Shown here piece after piece: positions 33,122 to 42,774 of a DNA stretch of 64,000 bases (position 1 is the first letter of the stretch; the number at the start of each line of letters is the position of its first letter). The notes under the pieces were generated by a model. The model did no database searches. It saw nothing but the letters and a program-made list of their open reading frames with translations, and had not been told where the DNA came from. Made by a program: the position numbers and the translations under genes. Origin of the DNA: Alphaproteobacteria bacterium (GTDB lineage Bacteria; Pseudomonadota; Alphaproteobacteria; UBA828); contig JAJDUK010000076.1 in the NCBI GenBank assembly GCA_022826665.1, positions 1-64,000 of the forward strand, read 5' to 3'.

Positions 33122-34294
33122 ATGTCCGTCCCGCTGATCCAGAAGATTCGCGTCGGCGCCTATATCGTCGGCAAGAAGCTCGCGGGCGAGAAGCGCTATC
33201 CGCTCGTGCTCATGCTGGAGCCGCTGTTCCGCTGCAACCTCGCGTGCCCCGGCTGCGGCAAGATCGACTACCCGCCCGAAATCCTGAACCAGCGCCTGAG
33301 CCTGGACGAGTGCCTGCAGGCGGTGGACGAATGCGGCGCGCCGATGGTCTCGATCCCCGGCGGCGAGCCGCTGATCCACCCCGAGATCGGCGAGATCGTC
33401 TCCCAAATCATCGCGCGCAAGAAGTTCGTCTACCTCTGCACGAACGCGCTGCTGCTCAAGAAGAAGCTCGATCTCTTCACGCCGACCAAGTACCTGACCT
33501 TCTCGGTCCACCTCGACGGGCTGGAGGAGGAGCACGACCACGCGGTCGATCAGCCCGGCACGTTCAAGCGCGCGGTGGCGGCGATCAAGGAGGCCCGCAG
33601 CCGGGGCTTCCGCGTCAACGTCAACGCCACCGTGTTCGACGGCCACCCGGCGGAGCGGCTTGCGGAATTCTTCGACTTCGCGACGGACGAGCTGGGGGTG
33701 GAGGCGATCACGGTCTCGCCGGGCTACTCCTACGAGCGGGCGCCCGACCAGCAGCACTTCCTCAACCGCAGCAAGACCAAGGCGCTGTTCCGCGACATCT
33801 TCGCGCGCGGCGCGGGCAAGAAGTGGCGCTTCAGCCAGTCCAGCCTGTTCCTGGACTTCCTGGCCGGCAACCAGGATTTCCAGTGCACGCCCTGGGGCAA
33901 CCCGACCCGCAACGTCTTCGGCTGGCAGAAGCCCTGCTACCTGATCGGCGAGGGCTATACCGGGAGCTTCCGCGCACTGATGGAGGAGACCGACTGGGAC
34001 TCCTACGGCACCGGCCGCTACGAGAAGTGCGCGGACTGCATGGTCCACTGCGGCTACGAGCCGACGGCGGCGGAGCACTCCTTGTCGCGGCCCTGGGCGG
34101 CGCTGATGGTCAAGCTGCGCGGGATCAGGACGACCGGGCCGATGGTGCCGGAGATCGACCTGACCAAGGCGCGGCCGGCCCAGTACATGTTCGACCGGCA
34201 CGTGCAGGATAAGCTGCGCGAGATTCGCCTCGCCGAAGAGGCGGCCTCAGAGGTCCGCGAGAAGGGGCGCCAACCGGCGACCAACGCGGCGTAG
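33122..34294 (+). CDS. hpnH: adenosyl-hopene transferase HpnH (radical SAM)
   Basis: 390 residues. HpnH attaches the adenosyl group to diploptene, the first step in hopanoid side-chain extension. The radical-SAM cluster motif is Cys38-x3-Cys42-x2-Cys45 in 'FRCNLACPGCGK', followed by 'SIPGGEPLIHPE' for SAM binding. A second cysteine-rich stretch, 'EKCADCMVHCGYEPTA' near residue 300, corresponds to the SPASM-like tail region of HpnH. Co-transcribed with ispH, which supplies its isoprenoid precursors. The last 48 bases overlap the end of the convergent hpnG gene. Confidence 0.95.
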   Translation: MSVPLIQKIRVGAYIVGKKLAGEKRYPLVLMLEPLFRCNLACPGCGKIDYPPEILNQRLSLDECLQAVDECGAPMVSIPGGEPLIHPEIGEIVSQIIARKKFVYLCTNALLLKKKLDLFTPTKYLTFSVHLDGLEEEHDHAVDQPGTFKRAVAAIKEARSRGFRVNVNATVFDGHPAERLAEFFDFATDELGVEAITVSPGYSYERAPDQQHFLNRSKTKALFRDIFARGAGKKWRFSQSSLFLDFLAGNQDFQCTPWGNPTRNVFGWQKPCYLIGEGYTGSFRALMEETDWDSYGTGRYEKCADCMVHCGYEPTAAEHSLSRPWAALMVKLRGIRTTGPMVPEIDLTKARPAQYMFDRHVQDKLREIRLAEEAASEVREKGRQPATNAA

Positions 34295-35029
34295 CCGGCG
34301 CATCGCCTGCGCTCCGTCGAGCGCGAGCGTCAGCATATCCATGCACTCCCACGGGCGCCGCAGCAGCGCGCCCGCGATCGCGCCGCCGTCGATGCGGCCG
34401 TCCTCGGTAACTCCGACAATGGCCGCTCGCGGAAGCGCCCGGTTGCTCGGGTCGCTGACGACGCGGATCACCACGAAGGGCACGCTAGCCGCCGCCGCAG
34501 CGCGGGCGACGACGTGGCTCTCCATGTCCGCGGCCCTGGCGCGGGTCTGTGCGAAGAGCGAGAGCTTCTGGTCGCCGTACGTCAACGGGTGGTCGACGCC
34601 GGCGAGCGCGCCGCCTTCGGCGCGTTCCCCGAGACCCTGGGAAAGCGCCTCGCGCACGGTGGCATCCACCGGCAGGTAGTCCTCTTCCGGCGGCGGCTCC
34701 GGCGGGCCTCGCCCCTCCTCTCGCCTGAAGGAGGTCATGCGCTGGAGCTGGTCGCGCACGCCGCCGCGGTCGGGCGCCTCGACCTCGCCCTCGTGAGCGA
34801 TCACCGACTCAGGCAGAAGCAGAGTGCCGGGGCCGAGGCGCGGATCGATCCCGGCGGCGAGGCCGTAGCTCACCAGCAGCCGCACGCCGCCCGCGACCAT
34901 CGCATCGGCCGCCTGTGCCGCGCGCGCGGGGTCGGCCGCCGAGACCGCGATCCGGAAATCGCCCTCGGGCAGGGTCGCGGCCTCCGCCACGAGGCCCGTG
35001 ACGATGCCGATGCGGGACCGGTCAGCCAT
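34247..35029 (-). CDS. hpnG: hopanoid-associated phosphorylase/nucleosidase HpnG
   Basis: 260 residues from ATG 35029; the frame runs further upstream but overlaps shc. HpnG removes adenine from adenosylhopane. It has the purine-nucleoside phosphorylase/nucleosidase fold: N-terminal 'IGIVTGLVAEAATL', 'LLVSYGLAAGIDPRLGPGTLLLPE' (the family G-L-A-G), and the purine-site 'ARAADMESHVVARAA' with the catalytic-type Asp/Glu. Downstream of shc on the minus strand. The convergent 48-bp tail overlap with hpnH is unusually long. Confidence 0.85.
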   Translation of the reverse strand: MADRSRIGIVTGLVAEAATLPEGDFRIAVSAADPARAAQAADAMVAGGVRLLVSYGLAAGIDPRLGPGTLLLPESVIAHEGEVEAPDRGGVRDQLQRMTSFRREEGRGPPEPPPEEDYLPVDATVREALSQGLGERAEGGALAGVDHPLTYGDQKLSLFAQTRARAADMESHVVARAAAAASVPFVVIRVVSDPSNRALPRAAIVGVTEDGRIDGGAIAGALLRRPWECMDMLTLALDGAQAMRRLRRVGRRLAPLLADL

Positions 35030-35052
35030 GGCGTGCCCGGTCGTCTGGGTTG

Positions 35053-37044
35053 CTACATGCCGTAGCGCGGGCGGTGGTCGTTGCCGCGCGTGAGCGAGCG
35101 GTAGCGTGCCAGCGCCCACAGCGGGAAGTAGGCGCTGTAGCCGTGGTAGCGGAGGTAGAAGACGCGCGGGAAGCCGACCGCGGTGTAGTCGTCCTCCAGC
35201 CACTTCGCACCGTCGCGCTCGGCGCCGCAGAGATAGTCGATGCCGCGCCGCACCGCGTCGCTCCCGACCTCGCCCGCGGCCATGAGCGCGAGCAGCGCCC
35301 ACGCGGTCTGCGACGGGGTCGAGACCACGTCGAACGCGCGTTCGATGCGCTCGGCGTAGTAGCTGTCCCCGGTCTCGCCCCAGCCGCCGTCGGCGCGCTG
35401 CTTGGCTTCGAGCCAGGCGACGGCCTTGCGGACGGCGGGCGAGGCCGGGTCTTCGCCGGCGGCGTTCAGGGCGCAGAGCACCGACCAGGTGCCGTAGATG
35501 TAGTTGGTGCCCCAGCGGCCGAACCAGGAGCCGTTCTCCTCATGCTCCGCGAGGAGATAGGCGAGCCCCTTGGCGACGGTCTCGTGCTCGCGCGCATAGC
35601 CGATCTGACAGAGGAAGCTCACGCAGCGCGCGCTGACATCGGCGGTCGCGGGGTCGAGCAGGGCGCCATGGTCGGCGAAGGGAATGTGGTTGAGCGCGTA
35701 GTGCTCGTTCTCGGCGTCGAAGGAGCCCCAGCCGCCGTTCTCGTTCTGCATGGCGATGATCCACGCGGCTGCCCGCTCGATCGCCTCGCGGTGCGCCTCG
35801 GGATCGGCGCGGTGGAGCGCCATCGCCACCACCGCCGTGTCGTCCACGTCGGGGTAATGGTCGTTGCGGTACTGGAAGGCCCAGCCTCCCGGCGGGGCGT
35901 TCGGCCGCATGGCGGCCCAGTCGCCCGCGAGATCGCAGATCTGCAGGTCGGCGAGCCAGGGGAGGGAATCGTCCGCCGCGCGGCGGTCCTGCTCACCGCC
36001 GCATTCCATGAGACTGTGCGCGGCGAGCCCGGTATCCCAGACCGGCGAGACGCAGGGCTGGCAGTACTGGCTTCCGTTCGTGGGCTCGGTCAGTAGGAGG
36101 TCGATCGCGCGGCGGGCGGTGCGGCGCGGCGGATGATCGGGCCCGTAGCCTAGGGCATCGAAGGCCATGACCACGTTGGCCATCGGCGGGAAGATCGCGC
36201 CCAGGCCGTCCTCCCCGTTGAGGCGCGTCATGCACCAGTCGAGCGCCTTGTCGATCGCGCCGCGGCGTACCCTGCCCGGTATCGCCTTCTCGCCGACCGT
36301 GAGCGCACGGTCGAGGGTCAGGAAGGACCACTGCGTGAGGGTCTCCCTCGGGAAATAGTGCCATTCCCGCTCCGGCGGGGTCGTGAACAGCTCGGCGATG
36401 CCGACGCCCCGCGGGTTCTTGGCGCGAGGTTTGAGCGCGAGCAGGATCGTGAGCGGCACGATGGTGGTGCGCGACCAGTAGGAGACCTTGTCCAGGTGGA
36501 AGGGGAACCAGCGCGGCAGATTTATGATCTCCACCGGCATCGCCGGCGCGGCGCGCCACGGCACCTGGCCGAAGAGCGCGAGCGTGATCCGCGTGAACAC
36601 GTTGCAGCGCGCGGCGCCGCCGGCGGCGAGCACGGCCTTGCGCGCGCGGGCCATGTGCGGCGCCTCCGGGTCGTCGCCGATCAGCTTGAGGGCGTAGTAG
36701 GCCTTGACGGTGCAGCTGATGTCGAAGGCGCCGCCGCGGAAAAGGGGCCAGCCGCCGTGATCGGCCTGGCGGCTGCGGATGTAGGTGCCGAGGCGCGCCT
36801 CGGTCTCGGGATCGAGCTCGTCGAGGAAGTGGTTGAGGAGGACGTACTCGGCCGGGATGGTCGCGTCGGCCTCGAGCTCGAACAGCCAGTGGCCGTCGTC
36901 ATGTTGGAGGTCGCGCAGGCCGGCGGCAGCGTCCTCGATGACCTTCTCGATATCGGGGGCGGGAACGGTGCCGTCCAGACTGTCCGACGGCTGGCGGACG
37001 ATGGTTTCACTCCGCCGGTCCGGTCCGGCGCGCGCAACCTCCAT
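35053..37044 (-). CDS. shc: squalene-hopene cyclase
   Basis: 663 residues, membrane-associated cyclase turning squalene into hopene. The catalytic DxDD motif is Asp399-Val-Asp401-Asp402 in 'YPDVDDTAVVAMAL', and multiple QW repeats are readable, such as 'QADHGGWPLF', 'QNENGGWGSF', 'ENGSWFGRWG' and 'QRADGGWGET'. The C-terminal 'GFPRVFYLRYHGYSAYFPLWALARY' is conserved. Length is typical. It lies 5 bp after dxs on the same strand and 23 bp before hpnG. Confidence 0.97.
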   Translation of the reverse strand: MEVARAGPDRRSETIVRQPSDSLDGTVPAPDIEKVIEDAAAGLRDLQHDDGHWLFELEADATIPAEYVLLNHFLDELDPETEARLGTYIRSRQADHGGWPLFRGGAFDISCTVKAYYALKLIGDDPEAPHMARARKAVLAAGGAARCNVFTRITLALFGQVPWRAAPAMPVEIINLPRWFPFHLDKVSYWSRTTIVPLTILLALKPRAKNPRGVGIAELFTTPPEREWHYFPRETLTQWSFLTLDRALTVGEKAIPGRVRRGAIDKALDWCMTRLNGEDGLGAIFPPMANVVMAFDALGYGPDHPPRRTARRAIDLLLTEPTNGSQYCQPCVSPVWDTGLAAHSLMECGGEQDRRAADDSLPWLADLQICDLAGDWAAMRPNAPPGGWAFQYRNDHYPDVDDTAVVAMALHRADPEAHREAIERAAAWIIAMQNENGGWGSFDAENEHYALNHIPFADHGALLDPATADVSARCVSFLCQIGYAREHETVAKGLAYLLAEHEENGSWFGRWGTNYIYGTWSVLCALNAAGEDPASPAVRKAVAWLEAKQRADGGWGETGDSYYAERIERAFDVVSTPSQTAWALLALMAAGEVGSDAVRRGIDYLCGAERDGAKWLEDDYTAVGFPRVFYLRYHGYSAYFPLWALARYRSLTRGNDHRPRYGM

Positions 37045-37049
37045 GGGCG

Positions 37050-38963
37050 TCAGGCGCGTTGCGGCAGGGTGGCCGAGTTGCTGCCGAGCGCGCCGAGCGC
37101 CGTGTCGACGATGTCGCGCGCGGTCAGCCCCGCGTCCTCGTACATGCCGGCGGGCGTGCCGTGGGCCACGAAGCGGTCGGGCAGCAGCATCGGCCGGATC
37201 TTGAGGCCGGAGTCGAGGAAGCCTGCCGTAGCCAGGAACTGCATGACGTGCGCGCCGAAGCCGCCGATCGAGCCTTCCTCGATGGTAATCACCACCTCGT
37301 GCTCCCGCGCCAGCCGGCGGATCAGGTCTTCGTCCAGCGGCTTGGCGAAGCGGGCATCGGCGACGGTGGTGGAGAGCCCCCGCGTCTGCAGCTCGTCGGC
37401 CGCAGCCAGGGCCTCATGCAGGCGGGCGCCGAGGGAGAGGATCGCGATCGCCGTGCCCTCGCGCACGATTCGCCCCTTGCCGATCTCCAGCATCTTGGGC
37501 GTCTCCGGCAGCGGCACGCCCACGCCCTCGCCGCGCGGATAGCGGAAGGCGCTCGGGCAGTCGTCGAGCTTCGCAGCCGTGTGCACCATGTGGACGAGCT
37601 CGGCCTCGTCCGCCGCAGCCATGACGACGAAGCCCGGCAGGGTCGCGAGATAGGTGATGTCGAAGCTGCCGGCGTGCGTGGGGCCGTCGGCGCCGACCAG
37701 GCCGGCGCGGTCGATGGCGAAGCGGACCGGCAGCTTCTGAATCGCGACGTCGTGCACGATCTGGTCATAGGCGCGCTGCAGGAAGGTGGAATAGATCGCG
37801 GCGAAGGGTCTTAGGCCTTCCGTCGCCATGCCCGCCGCGAAGGTGACGCAGTGCTGCTCCGCGATGCCCACGTCGAAGCAGCGGTCGGGATGCGCCTTCG
37901 CGAACTTGTCGAGCCCGGTGCCGGACGGCATGGCGGCGGTGAGCGCCACGATCTTCTCGTCGCGGTCGGCCTCCTTGATCAGGCTCTGGGCGAACACGCT
38001 GGTGTAGCTCGGCGCCTTGGCCTTGCCCTTCTTCTGCTCGCCCGTCACCACGTCGAACTTGCCGAGGGCGTGGCCGCGATCCGGCGCGTTCTCCGCCGGC
38101 TCGTAGCCCTTGCCCTTGCTGGTGACGACGTGGAGCAGCACCGGCCCCGGCGTCTCGTCCTTGCGCACGTTGCGCAGCACCGGAACCAGATGGTCAAGAT
38201 TGTGGCCGTCGATGGGCCCGATATAGAAGAAGCCCAGCTCCTCGAAGAGCGTGCCGCCGGTGACCATGCCGCGGGAATATTCCTCGGCCCGCATCGCGGC
38301 GTCGCCCATCGCCTTGGGCAGTCTGCGCGCCCACTGCTTGCCGAGCTCGCGCAGGCTGCGGAACTGGTGGCTGGAGAGCAGCCGCGAGAGGTAGGCGTTG
38401 AGCGCGCCCACCGCCGGCGCGATCGACATCTCGTTGTCGTTGAGGATGACGATGAGGCGCGGCGGCATCGAGCCCGCGTTGTTCATCGCCTCGTAGGCCA
38501 TGCCGCCGGACATGGCGCCGTCGCCGATGACGCAGATGACGTTGCGCGGCTCGCCCGTGAGCCCGCTCGCCACCGCCATGCCGAGGCCGGCGGAGATCGA
38601 GGTGGAGGAATGCGCCGCGCCGAAGGGGTCGTACTCGCTCTCGGTCCGCTTGGTGAAGCCATAGAGCCCGCCCGGCTGGCGGATGGTGCGGATGCGTTCG
38701 CGCCGCCCGGTGATGATCTTGTGCGGGTAGGACTGGTGGCCCACGTCCCAGATCAGGCGATCGCGCGGGGTGTCGAACACATGGTGGAGGGCCACCGTCA
38801 GCTCGACCACGCCAAGCCCTGCGCCCAGATGGCCGCCGGTCACCGAGACGGCGTCGACGGTTTCGGCGCGAAGCTCCTCTGCAACCTTCTTGAGCTCCTT
38901 GACCGAAAGGCTGCGCAGGTCTTCGGGGCTCTTCACGCGGTCCAGATGCGGCGTCTCCGGCAT
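37050..38963 (-). CDS. dxs: 1-deoxy-D-xylulose-5-phosphate synthase
   Basis: 637 residues from ATG 38963 (GGGAG 8 nt before); eight extra in-frame codons upstream are unlikely to be used. First enzyme of the MEP pathway: thiamine-diphosphate-dependent condensation of pyruvate and glyceraldehyde 3-phosphate. Thiamine motif '[16 protein letters not shown]', '[15 protein letters not shown]', the transketolase pyrimidine-domain '[17 protein letters not shown]' with the catalytic Glu, and '[16 protein letters not shown]' are intact. Linking dxs and ispH with hopanoid genes puts precursor supply and end product in one locus. Confidence 0.97.
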   Translation of the reverse strand: MPETPHLDRVKSPEDLRSLSVKELKKVAEELRAETVDAVSVTGGHLGAGLGVVELTVALHHVFDTPRDRLIWDVGHQSYPHKIITGRRERIRTIRQPGGLYGFTKRTESEYDPFGAAHSSTSISAGLGMAVASGLTGEPRNVICVIGDGAMSGGMAYEAMNNAGSMPPRLIVILNDNEMSIAPAVGALNAYLSRLLSSHQFRSLRELGKQWARRLPKAMGDAAMRAEEYSRGMVTGGTLFEELGFFYIGPIDGHNLDHLVPVLRNVRKDETPGPVLLHVVTSKGKGYEPAENAPDRGHALGKFDVVTGEQKKGKAKAPSYTSVFAQSLIKEADRDEKIVALTAAMPSGTGLDKFAKAHPDRCFDVGIAEQHCVTFAAGMATEGLRPFAAIYSTFLQRAYDQIVHDVAIQKLPVRFAIDRAGLVGADGPTHAGSFDITYLATLPGFVVMAAADEAELVHMVHTAAKLDDCPSAFRYPRGEGVGVPLPETPKMLEIGKGRIVREGTAIAILSLGARLHEALAAADELQTRGLSTTVADARFAKPLDEDLIRRLAREHEVVITIEEGSIGGFGAHVMQFLATAGFLDSGLKIRPMLLPDRFVAHGTPAGMYEDAGLTARDIVDTALGALGSNSATLPQRA

Positions 38964-39033
38964 GGCTCCCTCTCCCAGTCGAGTCACCGTTCGGCCCGTC
39001 GCGCGACGCGATTCTCACGAGACCAACATGACA

Positions 39034-39061
39034 ACCGTACTACAACGGACATAGGCGTCAA
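39034..39061 (-). promoter_or_regulatory. candidate promoter for dxs-shc-hpnG
   Basis: On the minus strand TTGACG (39061-39056), 16-nt spacer, TACGGT (39039-39034), about 70 bp upstream of the dxs ATG. A good -35 box with a fair -10. Confidence 0.38.
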
Positions 39062-39122
39062 TCGACCTGTCATAGGCCGCCGTCGTGAGTGCGTGAGCGC
39101 GATTTGGGCCAGCCTCGGGCGC

Positions 39123-39128
39123 TATAAT
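39123..39128 (+). promoter_or_regulatory. candidate -10 box upstream of the pyridoxamine aminotransferase gene
   Basis: A perfect TATAAT on the plus strand, 81 bp before the gene. No convincing -35 hexamer at 16-18 nt, so a weak or activator-dependent promoter at best. Confidence 0.3.
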
Positions 39129-39208
39129 TGCACCCTGCGGCGCCTTGGGGAAGGCAGTCTGCCGATGTATCCTGAGGTCTCGTCCAAGCCCTTGAGCCAG
39201 CCCTAAAA

Positions 39209-40387
39209 ATGCGAAATGTCGACGACGATCTCCCGGTTATCACGCTGAGCGCGGGGCCAGTCGACGCGTATCCGGTCGTCCTGCGGGCGCTCTCGCGGCC
39301 CGTCACCTACGATTTCGATCCCTCATTCCAGAATTTCTATGAATCGACCGTCCTGAAGACCGCCGAGTCGCTGCGCACCGCGTTGCCGCCGGTGATCCTG
39401 ATGGGGGAGCCGGTGCTCGGGCTCGAAGCCGCCGCTGCCGCCCTGATCGGCGCCGACGACGTGGTGCTGAACCTCGCCTCCGGCGAGTACGGCAAGGGCT
39501 TCGGCTTCTGGGCGGCGCGCCATTGCCGGGAGCTGGTCGAGATCGTGGCACCCTACGACGACGCCATCGATCCCGACGCGGTCAGCGACATGCTGAAGGC
39601 CCGGCCCGATATTCGAATCCTCTCCGTCTGCCATCACGACACGCCGTCGGGCACGGTCAATCCGGTGCGCGAGATCGGCGAGATTTGCCGCGACCATGAT
39701 GTGCTCACCATCGTGGACGCGGTCTCCTCCTTCGGCGGAATGGACGTTCACCCCGAGGACATTCACGCCGACATTTTCGTGACCGGCCCCAACAAGTGCC
39801 TGGGCGGCAGCACGGGGCTCTCCATCGTCCACGTCAGCGAGCGCGCCTGGGCGAAGATCGACGCCAACCCCGCCGCGCCGACCGACTCCGTGCTGAGCCT
39901 CAAGGACTGGCGGGATGCCTGGCGCGCGGACGTCCTGTTTCCCTACACGCCCTCCGTCTCCGAGGTCCACGCGCTGGACGCCGCGGTGCAGAACTACCTC
40001 GACGAGGGACCGGAGGCGGTGTGGGCGCGGCACGCGCTGACGGCGCGCGCCTGCCGCGCGGGCGTGCGCGCCATGGGTCTCGAGCTCTGGCCCGCACGCG
40101 AGTCGATCTGCGCCGACACCGCGACCACGGTGCGGGTGCCGGCGGGGCTGGAGGACGCGGCCATCCGGCAAGAGGCGCGCCGGCTCTACGGCGTGGTCTT
40201 CTCCGCCGGCCGCGGCTCGCTGCTGGGCAAGCTGGTGCGGATCGGCCACATGGGGCCGGTGGCGCGGCCGATCTTCGCGACCGTGGCCGTGACTGCGCTC
40301 GGCGGCGCCGTCGCGTCACTGGGCGGCAAGGCCGACGTGGGGGCGGGAGTCGAGGCGGCGCTCGCGGTGATCGACGGCGCGGACTAA
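39209..40387 (+). CDS. ppaT: pyridoxamine-pyruvate aminotransferase
   Basis: 392 residues. It closely resembles Mesorhizobium loti PpaT, which converts pyridoxamine and pyruvate to pyridoxal and alanine in vitamin B6 degradation, matching across its length ('ITLSAGPVDAYP', 'GEPVLGLEAAAAALIGADDVVLNLASGEYGKGFG', 'SVCHHDTPSGTVNP'). The cofactor/substrate lysine is Lys196 in 'TGPNKCLGG', and 'TPSVSEVHALD' and 'GRGSLLGKLVRIGHMG' are shared. Fold type I, class V. No other B6-degradation gene is recognisable nearby. Convergent with the next gene (4-nt overlap of stops). Confidence 0.85.
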   Translation: MRNVDDDLPVITLSAGPVDAYPVVLRALSRPVTYDFDPSFQNFYESTVLKTAESLRTALPPVILMGEPVLGLEAAAAALIGADDVVLNLASGEYGKGFGFWAARHCRELVEIVAPYDDAIDPDAVSDMLKARPDIRILSVCHHDTPSGTVNPVREIGEICRDHDVLTIVDAVSSFGGMDVHPEDIHADIFVTGPNKCLGGSTGLSIVHVSERAWAKIDANPAAPTDSVLSLKDWRDAWRADVLFPYTPSVSEVHALDAAVQNYLDEGPEAVWARHALTARACRAGVRAMGLELWPARESICADTATTVRVPAGLEDAAIRQEARRLYGVVFSAGRGSLLGKLVRIGHMGPVARPIFATVAVTALGGAVASLGGKADVGAGVEAALAVIDGAD

Positions 40388-41373
40388 ATCCCCGGCAACA
40401 CCTCGCTCCCGAGAATCTCCAGCTGGGTCGGCAGCTCTTCGGAAGGCACGACGCAGAGCACGACCTTGGTCGCGCCTGCGTCGAACAACGCCTCCACGCC
40501 GCTGCGGCAGTCCTCCGGCCGGCCGGCGACCGCGAGCCAGTCGAGCCAGTCGTCCGGCATGCCGGCCTCGATTGCCTCGGCCCCGCCCTCGTCGATCAAT
40601 CCGACGAGCGCGTCGTTGGCATCGTAGACGCCGGTGATCAGCGTCGGGCCCATGGCCCCAAGATAAAGGGCGATCAAGGGGCGCACCTTGGCTCGAGCGG
40701 CGGCACGATCCTCGCCGACGCTGGTGATGGCATAGGTGACGAGTTGGAAATCCTCCGGCAACCCGCGCGCCCGCCGGACCTTCGCAATCCGCTCCCGGAC
40801 GGTCGCGACGTAGCGCGGGCCCGCCATCGCGGAGAGCACCATCCCGTCGGCGATCTCGGCACAGAGATCGACGGATTTAGGCCCCACAGCGGCGCCCAGC
40901 ACCTGAAGGTCGGGCGCGGGATGGGTGAGCGAGACCGCATCGTAGCCGTAGTAGGCGCCCGACTGCGTGAGGGTCTCGCCCGCGAACAGGCGCTTCACGC
41001 CGGTGATCGCCTCGCGCATCGAGCCCAGCACCGATTTCGGCGTGAGGTGCATTTGCGCAACCCAGAACGGCACGCCGTGGCCGATGCCGAGGGTGAAGCG
41101 GCCGGGATAGGCGTTGGCCAGTGTTGAGGCTTCCATGGCGGTGACGGCCGGATGACGTGCCCGGTTGGAGACCGCGCCGATGCCCACGTCCACTGCTTCG
41201 GTGGCCTGGAGCGCCATCGCGGCGCTGGCGAAGCCCGACAGCATGAAATAGTCCTCGGCGAACCAGAGGTCGGAGAAGCCGCAACGTTCCACCTGCCGAC
41301 TCAGGCTCACAATATCGGCAGGCGCGACGTCGCCGAGGATGAAGACGCCCATGGGGCGGGAGGCGGTGGGCAT
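40384..41373 (-). CDS. LLM-class flavin-dependent oxidoreductase
   Basis: 329 residues of the luciferase-like superfamily (bacterial luciferase / F420-dependent methylene-H4MPT reductase fold). Recognisable are 'RCGFSDLWFAEDYFM', 'TEAVDVGIGAVSNRARHPAVTAMEASTLANAYPGRFTLGIGHG' region and 'DGMVLSAMAG'. These enzymes use FMN or F420 to oxidise or reduce varied substrates, including amines and heterocycles; substrate unknown. It is 12 bp downstream of a class III aminotransferase on the same strand, probably one transcript. Confidence 0.88.
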   Translation of the reverse strand: MPTASRPMGVFILGDVAPADIVSLSRQVERCGFSDLWFAEDYFMLSGFASAAMALQATEAVDVGIGAVSNRARHPAVTAMEASTLANAYPGRFTLGIGHGVPFWVAQMHLTPKSVLGSMREAITGVKRLFAGETLTQSGAYYGYDAVSLTHPAPDLQVLGAAVGPKSVDLCAEIADGMVLSAMAGPRYVATVRERIAKVRRARGLPEDFQLVTYAITSVGEDRAAARAKVRPLIALYLGAMGPTLITGVYDANDALVGLIDEGGAEAIEAGMPDDWLDWLAVAGRPEDCRSGVEALFDAGATKVVLCVVPSEELPTQLEILGSEVLPGI

Positions 41374-41385
41374 GGATGTCGCTCC

Positions 41386-42708
41386 TTACCAATTCATGTA
41401 GGCCTGCACGGCCTCGTCCGGGACCAGCCCGGCGGCAACATCGCCGAGCGCCTTGTCGATGATGGCGAGGCCCTCCTCGCACTCCTCATCGCTCAGGGTG
41501 AGCGGCGGCGTGATCTCCAGCACGTTCGCCTCAAGGCCCACGTAGATGAAGCTCGCGCCGAGCTCGTAGGCGCGGACGATCACCTTGGCCGTCGTGGTGG
41601 CCGGGACAGGCGTCCGGCTCTCCCGGTCATCCACCAGGTCGACTCCGATGGCGAGACCGCGCCCGCGCACGTCGCCGATCATCTCGTGCCGCTCGGCGAG
41701 CTTCCTCAGACCGTCCGCCAGCGCCGTACCCACGCGCTCGGCACGACTCGGGAGATCCTCTTCAAGCACGGTGCGGAGCACCGCGAGGCCTGCGGCGGTG
41801 CAGACCGGATTGCCGCCCGTGGTCTGGATCGCGAAGGCCGGGCGGTGGTCCATGATCGAAGCGGGACCGATCAGCGCGGACAGCGGCAGGCCGCCGCCAA
41901 GACCCTTGCCGAGGACGACCATGTCGGGCTCCAGCCCCTCGTGGCTGAAGGCGTGGAGCGCGCCCGAGCGGCCCAGGCCGACCTTGACCTCGTCGAGGAC
42001 GGTGAGAATGCCGTGGCGCCGGCAGCGCTCCTCCAGGGCCTTGAGGAAGCCCGCGGGCGGCACGATCAGGCCGCCGTCCGACATGATGGGCTCGATGAAG
42101 ACGGCCGCCACCTGTTCAGGGGGGCACGTCGTCTCGAACTGGTAATCCAGCATGTTGAGCACGTCGTCGGCGGAAAAACGCGGCCGGTAGGGGTCGGGGT
42201 AGGGCAGCAGCACGAGGCCCGGCCGGGGCAGCGTATGGGTCATGGCCGTGTGGCCCGAGATGCTCATCGAGCCCGCCACGCCGCCGTGATAGGAACCGAT
42301 GAAGGAGATGAAGCGGTGGCGGCCGGTCGCCGCCTCAAGCACACGGGTCGCCGCGTCGTTGGCGTCGGAGCCGGAGTGGCCGTACCAGACGCGCCGCTCG
42401 GCATCGCCCGGCATCGTTTCAAGCAGTGCCTCGGCGAGGGCTGCGGCCGACTCGTTCGGATACATCAGCAGGCTCGCGCCCGCCATGTCGGCCATCGCCT
42501 CAGTCACGGCCTCGATCACGGCGGGATGGCCGTAGCCGAGGCTCGCCGCCGTCGCCGAGGCGGAGAGGTCGAGGATGGCGCGGCCGTCGTCGGCCGTGAG
42601 GTAGGAGCCGTGCCCGCCGCGCGCCGCCAGCGGGTTGAAGCGGAGCTTCTGGATGCCGGCGATCGCGGTTTCGTCACGCTCGCCGAGCGTCAGGTTCGAG
42701 GTCGCCAT
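41386..42708 (-). CDS. class III PLP-dependent aminotransferase
   Basis: 440 residues from ATG 42708 (GGAGG 7 nt before), the preceding TTG and GTG codons being too close to that site. Fold type I aminotransferase of the omega-amino-acid/4-aminobutyrate group: 'YLTADDGRAILDLSASATAASLGYGHP', 'WYGHSGSDANDAATRVLE', 'GSYHGGVAGSMSISGH', 'TVLDEVKVGLGRSG' and the PLP lysine in 'VVLGKGLGGGLPLSALIG'. It transfers an amino group from an omega-amine or amino acid to pyruvate or 2-oxoglutarate. Specific substrate not inferable. Confidence 0.9.
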   Translation of the reverse strand: MATSNLTLGERDETAIAGIQKLRFNPLAARGGHGSYLTADDGRAILDLSASATAASLGYGHPAVIEAVTEAMADMAGASLLMYPNESAAALAEALLETMPGDAERRVWYGHSGSDANDAATRVLEAATGRHRFISFIGSYHGGVAGSMSISGHTAMTHTLPRPGLVLLPYPDPYRPRFSADDVLNMLDYQFETTCPPEQVAAVFIEPIMSDGGLIVPPAGFLKALEERCRRHGILTVLDEVKVGLGRSGALHAFSHEGLEPDMVVLGKGLGGGLPLSALIGPASIMDHRPAFAIQTTGGNPVCTAAGLAVLRTVLEEDLPSRAERVGTALADGLRKLAERHEMIGDVRGRGLAIGVDLVDDRESRTPVPATTTAKVIVRAYELGASFIYVGLEANVLEITPPLTLSDEECEEGLAIIDKALGDVAAGLVPDEAVQAYMNW

Positions 42709-42774
42709 CACCAAGCCTCCATCGTTCCGCCCCCGCGTGGCCCGTGCCCCCGATTGCCGGCGGCGGACGCGGGC

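Noticed and set aside
35022-35302. HpnG starting further upstream in the open frame
   Set aside because: An upstream start would overlap the shc coding region by more than 200 bases, and the ATG at 35029 gives the normal HpnG N-terminus.
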